Positions 51,541 to 60,372 of a stretch of 64,000 bases of DNA are shown one piece after another (position 1 is the first letter of the stretch; each line of letters starts with the position of its first letter). The DNA is from an uncultured Clostridia bacterium (lineage in GTDB: Bacteria > Bacillota > Clostridia > Christensenellales > Aristaeellaceae). Position numbers and translations under genes: made by a program. Location of the stretch: positions 14,514-78,513 of the forward strand of contig CALCQO010000018.1 of assembly GCA_937894675.1 (NCBI GenBank), in the 5' to 3' direction. The notes beneath the pieces are model-generated. The model was not told the DNA's origin. It did not search any database and was given only the letters and a program-made list of their open reading frames with translations.

Positions 51541-53652
51541 ATGACAGACAACCATCCTCAGGACCCGGCAGTCAAGGAAGAACCTGTCGTGGCGATGGCT
51601 GGTGGCGTCAGCGCGGAGATGCAAAAAGAGCTTGATGAAATCATGCTCAAGTATGACCGTGAAAGCACCTACCGCAAGCTATCCGATTACCGGGGCACCA
51701 TCATCTCGGTCATCGCCATCGTTTTCTCACTGGTTCAACTGTACCATACCTTTAATCCCCTGCCCTTCATCCGCCCTTTGCACCTGGGCTTTGTTATGCT
51801 GCTGGCGTACCTTTTATATCCGGCGAAAAAGTCCATGCGCAAGGATACCATTCCGTGGTATGACATTGCCTTGGCTGTTTTGGCCTTTGGGGTTTGTATG
51901 TATCAGGTGGTCAACCTGAAGAACCTCAACGCCCGCCTTCGCCTGCAGGATTATGAGCGGATTTTGGCCATCATCGGCATTGTTTTGCTTCTGGAAGCGA
52001 CCCGCCGCGTGGTGGGCATGCCCATCGTCATCATCGCTACCACCTTTATCCTGGTGGCCCTCTTTGGCCAGTATATGCCTGGTTTCCTCAAATCCAATAA
52101 CTCCTGGAAGCGCATTGTGGAGCATCTTTGGTACGACCAGGAGGGTGTCTTCGGCACGGCCATCGGCGCATGCACCACCTTCATCTTCCTGTTTATGTTG
52201 TTTGGTGCGTTTCTTGAGAAAACAGGCGTAGGCGAGTTCTTTATCGACCTGGCCAACGCCCTGGCCGGCGGCTCCCGCGGCGGTCCCGCCAAGGTGGCTG
52301 TTATCTCCTCCGCCCTGATGGGCACCGTGTCCGGCTCCTCCGTCGCCAACACCGTAGGCACCGGCTCCTTCACCATCCCCATGATGAAGAGCATGGGCTA
52401 CCGGCCGCAGTTCGCCGGCGCCGTGGAAGCATCCGCATCCACCGGCGGGCAGATCATGCCCCCCGTCATGGGCGCCGCCGCCTTCCTGATGGTCGACTCC
52501 GTCGGCCTTCCGTACGCGGACATCGTCAAAGCAGCTGTTATCCCCGCTGTGCTTTACTTCTCCGGCATCCTGCTGATTATCGACCTGGAAAGCAAGAAGC
52601 ACAACCTGCTGGGCATGCCCAAGGATCAGATGCCCAAGCTGGGCAAGATTATGTCGGAACGCGGCCATCTGATGGCCCCGCTGCTGATTATCATCTATGT
52701 CCTGGTCGGCACCTCCCTGACCCCCGCCTTCGCCGCCCTCATCGGCATCGCGGTGGCTGCTGTCATTGGATATATTAAAACCTTGCTGGACTTTATTGTG
52801 CCTGGCAATAAGGATATCAACACCATCATGGAACAGCGCTCGGGCTTGAAGGGCAGGGATTACCTGCAGTGTCTGGAAACCGGCGCCCGCGGCGTGCTCA
52901 GCGTCGCCCTGGCCTGCGGAACCTCCGGTATTGTGTCGGGCATCATCACCGTCACGGGCATCGGTGCCCGTATCGGAGATGGCTTCGCCCAACTGGCCGG
53001 TGGCAACCTGATGCTGCTGCTGTTCTTCACCATGATTACGTCCATCATCCTGGGCATGGGCGTGCCCACCACGGCCAACTACATCATCACCTCCTCCGTT
53101 ATGGCGCCGGTGGTCATCAAGGCCATGGCTGTCGCCCTGCCGGAACTGGTGGAAAGCCTGACCGCCCTGGGCGGCGGCTACGTGAAGCTGCCCGCTCACA
53201 TGTTCACCTTCTACTTTGGCATTGTGGCGGATATCACGCCGCCTGTATGCCTTGCCGCCATGGCAGGGGCGGCTATCGCCAAGGCGGATCCCATTAAGAC
53301 CGGTTTTGAAGCCACCCGCTTGGCCATCGCCGCCTTCCTGATCCCCTACATGTTCATCTTCAGCCCCCAGCTGCTGATGATTGACGCACCCTGGTACGAC
53401 ATTCTGCGCATGATGGCTACCTCCCTCATCGGTATGTTCGGCGTGGCCATGTTCATGCAGAAGTTCTACCTATCCAGGCTCAACATCATCCAGCAGGTGA
53501 TGGCCCTGGCCGGCGGCCTGCTGCTGATAGACCCGGGCCTTATGACCGACATTATGGGCATCGGCCTGGTCGCGTTGGTTATTATTTGGAACCGCTTCCA
53601 GACCAAGGGCAAGATTATCCCGATTACGCCCAAGGTGCACAAAGCTGCCTGA
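51541..53652 (+). CDS. TRAP transporter fused permease (4TM+12TM)
   Basis: 703 residues. A cytoplasmic N-terminus of about 55 residues is followed by the small-subunit part (DctQ-like, about four spans) and the large DctM-like part. Family text includes SSVANTVGTGSFTIPMMKSMG, ASASTGGQIMPPVMGAAAFLM, TSIILGMGVPTTANYIITSS and GIVADITPPVCLAAMAGAAIA. Fused TRAP permeases always work with TAXI receptors, matching the preceding gene. It drives Na+-dependent uptake of an organic acid. Ends at a strong terminator. Confidence 0.94.
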   Translation: MTDNHPQDPAVKEEPVVAMAGGVSAEMQKELDEIMLKYDRESTYRKLSDYRGTIISVIAIVFSLVQLYHTFNPLPFIRPLHLGFVMLLAYLLYPAKKSMRKDTIPWYDIALAVLAFGVCMYQVVNLKNLNARLRLQDYERILAIIGIVLLLEATRRVVGMPIVIIATTFILVALFGQYMPGFLKSNNSWKRIVEHLWYDQEGVFGTAIGACTTFIFLFMLFGAFLEKTGVGEFFIDLANALAGGSRGGPAKVAVISSALMGTVSGSSVANTVGTGSFTIPMMKSMGYRPQFAGAVEASASTGGQIMPPVMGAAAFLMVDSVGLPYADIVKAAVIPAVLYFSGILLIIDLESKKHNLLGMPKDQMPKLGKIMSERGHLMAPLLIIIYVLVGTSLTPAFAALIGIAVAAVIGYIKTLLDFIVPGNKDINTIMEQRSGLKGRDYLQCLETGARGVLSVALACGTSGIVSGIITVTGIGARIGDGFAQLAGGNLMLLLFFTMITSIILGMGVPTTANYIITSSVMAPVVIKAMAVALPELVESLTALGGGYVKLPAHMFTFYFGIVADITPPVCLAAMAGAAIAKADPIKTGFEATRLAIAAFLIPYMFIFSPQLLMIDAPWYDILRMMATSLIGMFGVAMFMQKFYLSRLNIIQQVMALAGGLLLIDPGLMTDIMGIGLVALVIIWNRFQTKGKIIPITPKVHKAA

Positions 53653-53668
53653 TTAAACCTACACAAAG

Positions 53669-53701
53669 AAGGCCGCCGCGTAAGCGGCGGCCTTTTTTTG
53701 C
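53669..53701 (+). terminator. terminator of the TAXI-TRAP operon
   Basis: Eleven-base perfect stem AAGGCCGCCGC / GCGGCGGCCTT, loop GTAA, followed by TTTTT. Confidence 0.9.
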
Positions 53702-53773
53702 GGGCGGAAACATGGGAAGATTCTTTGGATAGGGGGCGGTAACAGGGGAGAAGACCGGCGATGTGAATCCTTT

Positions 53774-53836
53774 GCGGTATGACTACCGCCCTCCTTTCCG
53801 GTTATATTCCTGGTAGCGAGCATAACCGGAAAGGAG
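53774..53836 (+). promoter_or_regulatory. structured leader of the aldo/keto reductase gene
   Basis: Two consecutive dyads. The first is a small hairpin GCGGTA-TGAC-TACCGC (53774-53789). The second is a perfect 15-bp inverted repeat with arms at 53791-53805 and 53822-53836; its right arm contains the AAAGGAG ribosome binding site, seven bases before the start codon. In RNA this would hide the site. In DNA it could be an operator; TATATT in the loop region might be a -10. Confidence 0.65.
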
Positions 53837-53843
53837 CATTTCT

Positions 53844-54695
53844 ATGAAATCAATCACCGATACCTATACATTGTCAAACGGCGTGAAGATCCCCGTGGTG
53901 GGCTTTGGCACCTGGCAGGTGCAGGATGGCAGCGTCGCCCGGGATGCCGTGCTGGCTGCCCTTCGCGCGGGCTATCGCCACATCGACACCGCCCAGGCCT
54001 ACGGCAACGAGCAGAGCGTGGGGGAGGGCATCCGCCTAAGCGGCGTGCCCCGGGAGGACATCTTCCTCACCTCCAAGCTGGCCAACCCCATCCGCGGCTA
54101 CCAGGAAACCCTGGACGCCGTGGAAAACAGCCTGAGGAAGCTGGGCACGAAGTACGCGGATTTATTCCTGCTGCACTGGCCCCGTCCCGCCGCTTTCAAG
54201 GACAACTGGGAAGAGAAGAACGCCCAGTCCTGGCGCGCTTTTGAGGAACTCTACCACCAGGGCAAGCTGAAGGCCATCGGCATCAGCAATTTCCACCCCC
54301 ATCACATCGACGCGCTGCTGAAAACGGCCAAGGTAGCCCCCATGGTGAACCAGATTCGCCTGGCCCCCGGCGACACCCAGGATGAAGTGGCGGCGTACAG
54401 CCGAGCCAAGGGCATGCTGCTGGAAGCCTACAGCCCCCTGGGCGTAGGCAGGGTGTTTGAGGTGCCTGAGATGCAGGCGCTGGCGGAAAAATACGGCAAG
54501 TCCATCGCTCAGATTGCCCTCAGGTGGAGCCTGCAGCGGGGCTACCTGCCCCTGCCCAAGTCCGTCACCCCCCAGCGAATCGAGGAGAATACCAGGCTGT
54601 TCGACTTCGAGCTCTCCCCGGAGGATGTGGACACCATCGCCAACCTGAAGGGATGCGTGGGGTACTCCTCGGATCCGGATAATATTTCCTGGTAA
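53844..54695 (+). CDS. aldo/keto reductase
   Basis: 283 residues, typical (beta/alpha)8 aldo/keto reductase. Catalytic tetrad residues are visible: Asp48 and Tyr53 in YRHIDTAQAYGNE, Lys78 in FLTSKL and His111 in LLHWP. NQIRLAPGDTQDEV and LPKSVTPQRIEENTRLF are family signatures for NADPH binding. It reduces aldehydes or ketones, for example methylglyoxal or diketo sugars. The leader structure described at 53,774-53,836 suggests tight expression control. Confidence 0.94.
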   Translation: MKSITDTYTLSNGVKIPVVGFGTWQVQDGSVARDAVLAALRAGYRHIDTAQAYGNEQSVGEGIRLSGVPREDIFLTSKLANPIRGYQETLDAVENSLRKLGTKYADLFLLHWPRPAAFKDNWEEKNAQSWRAFEELYHQGKLKAIGISNFHPHHIDALLKTAKVAPMVNQIRLAPGDTQDEVAAYSRAKGMLLEAYSPLGVGRVFEVPEMQALAEKYGKSIAQIALRWSLQRGYLPLPKSVTPQRIEENTRLFDFELSPEDVDTIANLKGCVGYSSDPDNISW

Positions 54696-54710
54696 GTAGG
54701 CAGGGGATGG

Positions 54711-54740
54711 AAAAGGGACGCGTGTTGCGCGTCCCTTTTT
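54711..54740 (+). terminator. terminator of the aldo/keto reductase gene
   Basis: Twelve-base stem AAAAGGGACGCG / CGCGTCCCTTTT with loop TGTTG, T-run to TTTTT. Confidence 0.9.
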
Positions 54741-55102
54741 GCTTGGCAGTTTATTCTCGGAGAATCCTGGGTTATGCCGTTTACCGTGGTGCGGGCATAA
54801 ACGCAAAATTCGCTGCGCTGTTGCGTCACCGTGCCCTCCGTTCCTTTTCCGATATGCAAGGATATCGGAGGCATCCACTACGGGACGGCTCCTTTCAATC
54901 GAAAGCAGGCTTTCGATTGTTGGGGTACGGGGGTAGCTGGGAACCGATACAAACGCAAGCCCGCTTGCGTTTGAGAGGAGGAATCCCGGCGCGAACGCCT
55001 CCCGCAGGCAAAGCCAGCGGGAAAGGAAGCAAAGGGTATTCCGACGAGGGCTTTGCCCCTGCACCCCACCAAAGGGAATGATTCCCTTTGGAAACCCCAA
55101 CA
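54741..55102. repeat. gene-free block of hairpins
   Basis: About 360 bases, no supported gene. Successive perfect hairpins: CCGATAT/ATATCGG (about 54,850), CAATCGAAAG/CTTTCGATTG around CAGG (about 54,897), CAAACGCAAG/CTTGCGTTTG around CCCG (about 54,952) and CCAAAGGGAAT/ATTCCCTTTGG (about 55,070). The stretch around 54,800 (TTCGCTGCGCTG between complementary arms) and the CCAAAGGGA palindrome match the block at 9423-9751 in design with compensating base changes. Confidence 0.55.
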
Positions 55103-56206
55103 TTATCCCTTTATTGGCGGGGGAAAGGTGCTCTCGCACAGTTCCCGGGCCAGGTGGGTGACGAAGTCCTGCACATTGGCCACCAGGGTACGGCTGCTCA
55201 GGCTGCCGCGGTCCCGTAATTTATTCAGGGGGAACTCGGACACGTCCACGCAGTAGAAATAGACCGGGCGCACCTTACCGTCCCGCACCCGGTAGGACGG
55301 GCTCATATTGCCCACGGCGATGGTATGCAGGGCGGTGGCCAGGGTAATCACCGTGGTGGCGGTGCGCACCTCATGGCGCATGGCGTCCTGGGCTTTATAC
55401 ACATCGGAGTACACTTCAGGCAGCGGCCCGTCATCCCGGATGGAGCCGGCCAGCACCAGCGGCACATTCTTCTGCACGCAGGCGTGGACGATGCCGTCCT
55501 TGATCTGATGCTTCTTAATCAGCTCAGGAATGCTTCCCGCGGCCCGGGCGTGGTTCAGCAAGTCCAGATGGCAGTAGTGGCCGTTGGGGATGGTGCGCTG
55601 GCTATACACATCCTGCCCCAGGGCGGTGCCATACAGGCCCGCCTCCAGATCATGGGTGGCCAGGGCATTGCCCGCCAGCAGGGCGTGCACATAGTCCTCT
55701 TTGATCAGCTCCGCCAGAGCCGCGCGGGTATCCGCGTCAAAGGAGCAGGCGGGGCCCATAACCCAGACAATCTTGCCATGCTCCTTTTCGTGGCGCAGCA
55801 GGTCGTACAGTTCGTTATAGTCCTTGGAAAAGGCGGTCTCCCGGGATCTGCCCTGGCGGAAGGCGAACGTCTCCTGGGCGTCCTCCTCGTCCACAAAGCC
55901 GTCGGGGTGCAGGTAGATGCCTTCGCTGCCGTCCTCAGTGCGGCCCACCGCCACCAAATCCCCCTGCTTCAGCAGGCGGAATTCCCGGATGACAATGGCG
56001 CCGTTTTCCAGCACAGGCACGCAGTCCATCCGGCTTTCCTGGGCAAGCAGCCACTGGCCTTGGTGCTTGAAGTACTCGGGGTAGATGCTCATGGCGTGGA
56101 AGTTATCGGGGGCGACCCCGTCCTTTGGCGCGGGCAGGAACGCCGCGTCGGGCGCGCCTTCCAGCAGGTTAAAATCCGGTGCATGATACTGGGGAAGATG
56201 GAACAT
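55103..56206 (-). CDS. TIGR00300/LOR-SDH-type protein (archaeal-type ornithine cyclodeaminase family)
   Basis: 367 residues from the ATG at 56206 (a weak GGTGGTGG site upstream; a start at 56242 has none). The text LLAGNALATHDLEAGLYGTALG, PNGHYCHLDLLNHARAAGSI and VPLVLAGSIRDDGPLPEVYSD is characteristic of the TIGR00300 family, shared by the C-terminal domain of cyanobacterial arginine dihydrolase (AgrE/ArgZ) and the archaeal ornithine cyclodeaminase. Members bind NAD and act on ornithine or related amino acids. I am fairly sure of the family, less so of the reaction. It stands alone, without arginine genes. Confidence 0.75.
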   Translation of the reverse strand: MFHLPQYHAPDFNLLEGAPDAAFLPAPKDGVAPDNFHAMSIYPEYFKHQGQWLLAQESRMDCVPVLENGAIVIREFRLLKQGDLVAVGRTEDGSEGIYLHPDGFVDEEDAQETFAFRQGRSRETAFSKDYNELYDLLRHEKEHGKIVWVMGPACSFDADTRAALAELIKEDYVHALLAGNALATHDLEAGLYGTALGQDVYSQRTIPNGHYCHLDLLNHARAAGSIPELIKKHQIKDGIVHACVQKNVPLVLAGSIRDDGPLPEVYSDVYKAQDAMRHEVRTATTVITLATALHTIAVGNMSPSYRVRDGKVRPVYFYCVDVSEFPLNKLRDRGSLSSRTLVANVQDFVTHLARELCESTFPPPIKG

Positions 56207-56252
56207 ATTGCCACCACCATTCTTTTGTTCTGCCGTTATCATAGCATAAAAA

Positions 56253-56272
56253 GCCGGCTCTATCCAGCCGGC
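56253..56272 (-). terminator. terminator of the MATE gene
   Basis: Read on the minus strand: stem GCCGGCT / AGCCGGC with a 6-base loop, followed by TTTTTATG. It lies 28 bases after the MATE stop. Confidence 0.75.
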
Positions 56273-56300
56273 GAGGGGTTAAAATGTATAAAAGATTCGA

Positions 56301-57698
56301 TTATTCGTTGCCCTTGTCCCGGGGCGGCAGTTTGCTGCGCCAGTTGCCCCGGCGGTAGTAATAGGTGTTGATCAGCGCGCCCACCACCCAGGTGGCCAGC
56401 AGGGAAATATACACCATGATGGGTTCACCCATGGGCTTCTCCGGGGTCTTGCTCAGCTCCACCAGGGCATAGGCCAGCGCCACGCGTATAAACACTGACA
56501 CAAACATGGAGATAGCCATGGGGGTCACCGTATCGCCCGCGCCCCGCATCACGCCCGACATGGTCTGGGTAACCGCCATGGCGATATAGCCCAGGGCCAG
56601 GATCTTCATGATGCGCATGCCCAGATCCACCACCTCCTGGGTGTCGGTGAAGATGTGCATAATGCCCCTGCCAAACAGCAGGATGGCGCCTGTCAGCAGG
56701 ATAACGGTAGCCAGCGCCAGGGCGGTGCCCTCCTTGGCGCCCTGTTTCAAGCGGTCATAGCGCCTGGCGCCCACGTTCTGGCCGATGAAGGTGGTCATCG
56801 CCTGGCCGAAGGAGAAGTTGGGCAGCATGGCAAAGCCGTCCACCCGCTTCACAATGCCGGTGGTGGCCACGAACATGGCGCCAAAGCCAAACTCCAGCCG
56901 CAGCACCAGCAGCATGGCGGTGGAGAAAGAGGCCTGGGTAAGCCCCGAGGGCAGCCCCAGTTTGATGATGTCCATGGCCGTTTCCTTATCCAGCTTCATG
57001 GTGGCGGGGCTGATGTCAAACACATCCTTCATGGCCCGCAATTTCAAAAAGCACAGCACGGCGGACACGGACTGGGCGATGATGGTGGCCAGCGCCACCC
57101 CCGCCACGCCCATGCCGAAGGAAATCACAAACCACAGATCCAGCACCACGTTCAGCGCGGCGCTGAACAGCAAAAACAGCAGCGCCGAGAAGGAATCCCC
57201 AAGCCCCCGCAGGATGCCGCTGAGTACGTTATAAAACAGAAACCCGGAGATCCCCCAGAAGAAGATGCGCAGATAATCCCCCGTCCAGCCGAAGATTTCC
57301 GGCGGTGTGCCCAGCAGGCGCAGCAGCGGGTCGGCCAGGGGGATGCCGATGGCCATGATGATGAAGGAGGTGATAATGGTCAGCGTCAGGCAGTTGCCAA
57401 TCACCTTGGACAAGTTCTCCCTGTCCTTGGCGCCAAAGTACTGGGACACCCGGATGCCCGCCCCCGTGGCGATGCCCACAAACAGCGCCAGCAGCAGGTT
57501 CAATATGGGCATGGTGCTGCTGACAGCCGCCAGCGCGTTATCGCCCACATACTTGCCCACCACCGCCGAGTCCACCGTGTTGTACAACTGCTGGGCGAAG
57601 TTGCCAATCAGCATGGGCACGGCAAACATCAGGATGCTCTTCCAGGGCGCGCCCTGGGTCATATCCCGGGGGGCAAACAGGGCTTTGATTCTTTGCAT
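56301..57698 (-). CDS. MATE-family multidrug/cation antiporter
   Basis: 465 residues from the ATG at 57698 (AAGGAGG upstream; a longer in-frame reading has no site). Twelve membrane spans in two halves, with the MATE text PMLIGNFAQQLYNTVDSAVVGKYVG near the N-terminus, ALFVGIATGAGIRVSQYFGA, and the second-half repeat FSFGQAMTTFIGQNVGA. It belongs to the DinF/NorM-like branch common in Firmicutes and would export drugs or metabolites in exchange for Na+ or H+. The substrate is unknown. Confidence 0.93.
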   Translation of the reverse strand: MQRIKALFAPRDMTQGAPWKSILMFAVPMLIGNFAQQLYNTVDSAVVGKYVGDNALAAVSSTMPILNLLLALFVGIATGAGIRVSQYFGAKDRENLSKVIGNCLTLTIITSFIIMAIGIPLADPLLRLLGTPPEIFGWTGDYLRIFFWGISGFLFYNVLSGILRGLGDSFSALLFLLFSAALNVVLDLWFVISFGMGVAGVALATIIAQSVSAVLCFLKLRAMKDVFDISPATMKLDKETAMDIIKLGLPSGLTQASFSTAMLLVLRLEFGFGAMFVATTGIVKRVDGFAMLPNFSFGQAMTTFIGQNVGARRYDRLKQGAKEGTALALATVILLTGAILLFGRGIMHIFTDTQEVVDLGMRIMKILALGYIAMAVTQTMSGVMRGAGDTVTPMAISMFVSVFIRVALAYALVELSKTPEKPMGEPIMVYISLLATWVVGALINTYYYRRGNWRSKLPPRDKGNE

Positions 57699-58052
57699 TC
57701 TTATCGCTTCCTCCTTGCGTACAGAACGCATTATACCAGATGAAAGCCCGATAGGCAAAAAACAGCGCCTGCAAAAAGCAAGCGCTTCGCGCGTCAAAAA
57801 AGATCCTTCGGACGCTTTTTCGCCGGTTGGGAACGAATGGGCCCTCCGCCTCTCGCTGCGCTCCCGAGGGTTGGAGGGCGTGGAAACCCTTGCTATGCAA
57901 GGCTAACCGGACACCTGGCATGTCGCTGATGCGGATTCCAGTAGGAGGGGTTCCCCCTCCAACACCTCCCCTCAATCCTGAACTTGGCTTTTCCACAATG
58001 AAAACAGCGCTTGCTTTTTGCAGGCGCTGTCATCCGTGTTTTTGTTGCTGTA
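57699..58052. other. intergenic region between fhs and MATE genes
   Basis: 354 bases with no gene I can support. It contains the inverted-repeat segment described at 57,762-58,030 and the leader of the MATE gene. Confidence 0.6.
57762..58030. repeat. segment bounded by 25-bp perfect inverted repeats
   Basis: Arms at 57762-57786 and 58006-58030 are exact reverse complements. Each arm can also fold into a small hairpin. The right arm, read on the minus strand, is followed by TTTTC and looks like the fhs terminator. The about 220-base interior contains further palindromes, including GGAGGGG-TT-CCCCCTCC at about 57,941, and no gene. No target-site duplication is obvious. Confidence 0.6.
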
Positions 58053-59723
58053 TCAGAACAATCCCGAGATTCTGCCGTTTTCGTCCACGTCGATTTTTTC
58101 GGCGGCGGGCAGAGGGGGCAGGCCGGGCATGGTCATCACATCGCCTGTCAGCACCACCACAAAGCCGGCGCCGGCGCTGACCTTTACATTGGCCACGGAG
58201 ATTTCAAACCCCTCAGGCGCTCCCAGCAGGGTGGGATTATCGCTGAAGGAATACTGAGTCTTGGCCATGCACACGGGCAGGGAGCCAAAGCCCAGGCTCT
58301 CCAGCTGGGCAATCTGTTTTTTGGCGTTGGCGGAAAACTCCACCCCGTCGGCGTGATAGATGCGCTTGGCGACGGTTTCAATCTTTTCCTTCAGCCCCAA
58401 TTCATCCGGGTAGGTAAACCGCAGCTGGGCGGGGGTCTCGCACAGGCGCACCACTTCCTCGGCCAGGGCCTTGCCGCCCTCGCCGCCCTTGCCCCACACC
58501 TCGCTCAGGGCTACATTGACGCCCAGCTCCCGGCATTTTTCCTCCACCAGGGCCAGTTCCTTTTCCGAATCATCCGGGAAACGGTTGATGGCCACCACGC
58601 AGGGCATGCCGAAAACATCCTTCACATTGCGCACATGCTGCAGCAGGTTGGGCAGCCCCTTCTCCAGGGCGTCCAGGTTCTCCTCCTTCAGGGCAGTCTT
58701 GGGCAGCCCGCCGTGCATCTTCAGCGCCCGGACGGTGGCCACCACCACCACGCAGCTGGGGCGCAGCCCCGACAGGCGGCACTTGATATCCACAAATTTT
58801 TCCGCGCCCAGATCCGCGCCAAAGCCCGCTTCCGTCACCACATAGTCGCCCAGCTTCAGCGCCATACGGGTGGCCATCACCGAGTTGCAGCCATGGGCGA
58901 TGTTGGCAAAGGGGCCGCCGTGCACAAAGGCGGGGGTGCCTTCCAGGGTCTGCACCAGGTTGGGCTTGAGGGCATCCTTCAGCAGCGCCGCCATGGCGCC
59001 CTGGGCTTTCAAATCCCCGGCGGTGACGGGTGTATCCTCATAGGTATAGCCCACGATGATGCGGCTCAGGCGCTCCTTCAAATCAATAATGCCGCTGGAC
59101 AGGCACAAAACGGCCATGATTTCGCTGGCCACGGTGATGTCGTAGCCGTCCTCCCGCACCACGCCGTTGGTGCGCGCGCCCAGCGCGCCGATGATGGAGC
59201 GCAGGAAGCGGTCGTTCATGTCCACGCAGCGCTTCCAGGTAACGCGCTTGGGGTCGATGTTCAGCTTGTTGCCCTGGTAGATGTGGTTATCCAGCAGCGC
59301 CGCCAGCAGGTTGTTGGCCGCGCCGATGGCATGGAAATCCCCGGTGAAGTGCAGGTTGATATCCTCCATGGGGATTACCTGGGCCCAGCCGCCCCCCGCC
59401 GCGCCGCCCTTGACGCCGAACACCGGCCCCAGGGAGGGCTCCCGCAGGGCGACCACGGTTTTCTTGCCAATTTTGCTCAGCCCGTCCGCCAGGCCGATGG
59501 AGGTGGTGGTCTTGCCTTCGCCCGCCGGGGTGGGGGTGATGGCGGTTACCAGCACCAGCCTTCCGTCCGCACGGTTCTCCTCCAGCAGCTTCAGGTCCAC
59601 CTTTGCCTTGTTGTCGCCGTAGGGCACCAGGTATTCCCCGGGCACCCCTGCTTTCTGGGCAATCTGCGTGATGGGTAGGGCTTTCACGCTTTGGGCAATG
59701 TCGATATCGCTCATCATGGGCAT
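58053..59723 (-). CDS. fhs: formate-tetrahydrofolate ligase
   Basis: 556 residues, complete. The start at 59723 has AGGAGAG upstream. P-loop TPTPAGEGKTTTSIGLADGL (about residue 65) is typical of the enzyme, with EPSLGPVFGVKGGAAGGG, HFTGDFHAIGAANNLLAA and FGADLGAEKFVDIKCR following. It makes 10-formyl-tetrahydrofolate from formate and ATP, or runs in reverse to yield ATP. It follows the HutD, cyclodeaminase and formiminotransferase genes in one minus-strand series. So here it can turn the one-carbon unit from formiminoglutamate into formate plus ATP. Confidence 0.97.
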   Translation of the reverse strand: MPMMSDIDIAQSVKALPITQIAQKAGVPGEYLVPYGDNKAKVDLKLLEENRADGRLVLVTAITPTPAGEGKTTTSIGLADGLSKIGKKTVVALREPSLGPVFGVKGGAAGGGWAQVIPMEDINLHFTGDFHAIGAANNLLAALLDNHIYQGNKLNIDPKRVTWKRCVDMNDRFLRSIIGALGARTNGVVREDGYDITVASEIMAVLCLSSGIIDLKERLSRIIVGYTYEDTPVTAGDLKAQGAMAALLKDALKPNLVQTLEGTPAFVHGGPFANIAHGCNSVMATRMALKLGDYVVTEAGFGADLGAEKFVDIKCRLSGLRPSCVVVVATVRALKMHGGLPKTALKEENLDALEKGLPNLLQHVRNVKDVFGMPCVVAINRFPDDSEKELALVEEKCRELGVNVALSEVWGKGGEGGKALAEEVVRLCETPAQLRFTYPDELGLKEKIETVAKRIYHADGVEFSANAKKQIAQLESLGFGSLPVCMAKTQYSFSDNPTLLGAPEGFEISVANVKVSAGAGFVVVLTGDVMTMPGLPPLPAAEKIDVDENGRISGLF

Positions 59724-59733
59724 TTGTCTCTCC

Positions 59734-60324
59734 TTATTGATGGTCTGTAAGGGTAATTTCCGCGATTAAAAACGCGGCGGATTGCATCGCTTTCATCTGG
59801 ATGGGCTCATCCATGTCCAGGATGGCGGCCGCTTCCTCCTGCTTGCAGATCAGAAACCCCTTCCTGCCCTGCAGGCGGATGGCCCCCTTGCCGCAATAGA
59901 TGACCAGGCTGCCGCCTTTGGGGGGGATGGAAATCTCCCCGTTCTCCGGCAGGTGCAGGGCATACAGGCTGCCCGTGCAGGCGCCCTTGCGCAGCATCAG
60001 GTTAAAATCGGTGCACTTCCCCTGGGACTGCACCTTTTCGCCCCCATCAAATGTTACCACATCATAGGGGGATAATGCCACCGCTTCCCTGCCCTGGATG
60101 GTTAGCGACATTTTTCCCTTCAGGATGGACAGGAAGCGCTGGTAATCGGGCAGGGGGGTAAAATCGCTCTCCTCCAGCTCCACCGAGGCGCTGCTGACGC
60201 GGAAAATAAAATCCCTGTCCGCGTACTTGGCGCCGGGCGGGTGGATATAAATCTGCCGGGTTTTGCCGCCTGACCACAGGCTGACCACATGGTCCTGGGG
60301 GGTGATGCGCAGGATGCGGGTCAT
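59734..60324 (-). CDS. HutD-family protein
   Basis: 196 residues. Text such as WSGGKTRQIYIHPPGAKYADRDF, FRVSSASVELEESDFTPLPDYQRFL and LKGKMSLTIQG identifies the HutD/Ves bicupin family (PF05962). It is found with histidine utilisation genes; HutD is thought to set an upper limit on the pathway, perhaps by binding formylglutamate or urocanate. The neighbours (FtcD, cyclodeaminase, Fhs) support that context. An AAGGAGG site precedes the ATG. Ten bases separate it from fhs. Confidence 0.88.
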   Translation of the reverse strand: MTRILRITPQDHVVSLWSGGKTRQIYIHPPGAKYADRDFIFRVSSASVELEESDFTPLPDYQRFLSILKGKMSLTIQGREAVALSPYDVVTFDGGEKVQSQGKCTDFNLMLRKGACTGSLYALHLPENGEISIPPKGGSLVIYCGKGAIRLQGRKGFLICKQEEAAAILDMDEPIQMKAMQSAAFLIAEITLTDHQ

Positions 60325-60341
60325 ATTGCCTCCTTGGAAGG

Positions 60342-60367
60342 GGCGCCCCGGCGTTGGCCGGGGCGCC
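60342..60367 (-). other. intercistronic stem-loop
   Basis: Eleven-base perfect stem GGCGCCCCGGC / GCCGGGGCGCC with loop GTTG between the cyclodeaminase and hutD genes. There is no T-run, so it is more likely an RNA-stability or attenuating hairpin than a full terminator. Confidence 0.6.
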
Positions 60368-60372
60368 TGTTT

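Noticed and set aside
58011..59678. 555-codon open frame opposite fhs
   Set aside because: Shadow of a highly conserved G+C-rich gene; no ribosome binding site and an implausible His/Gln-rich protein.
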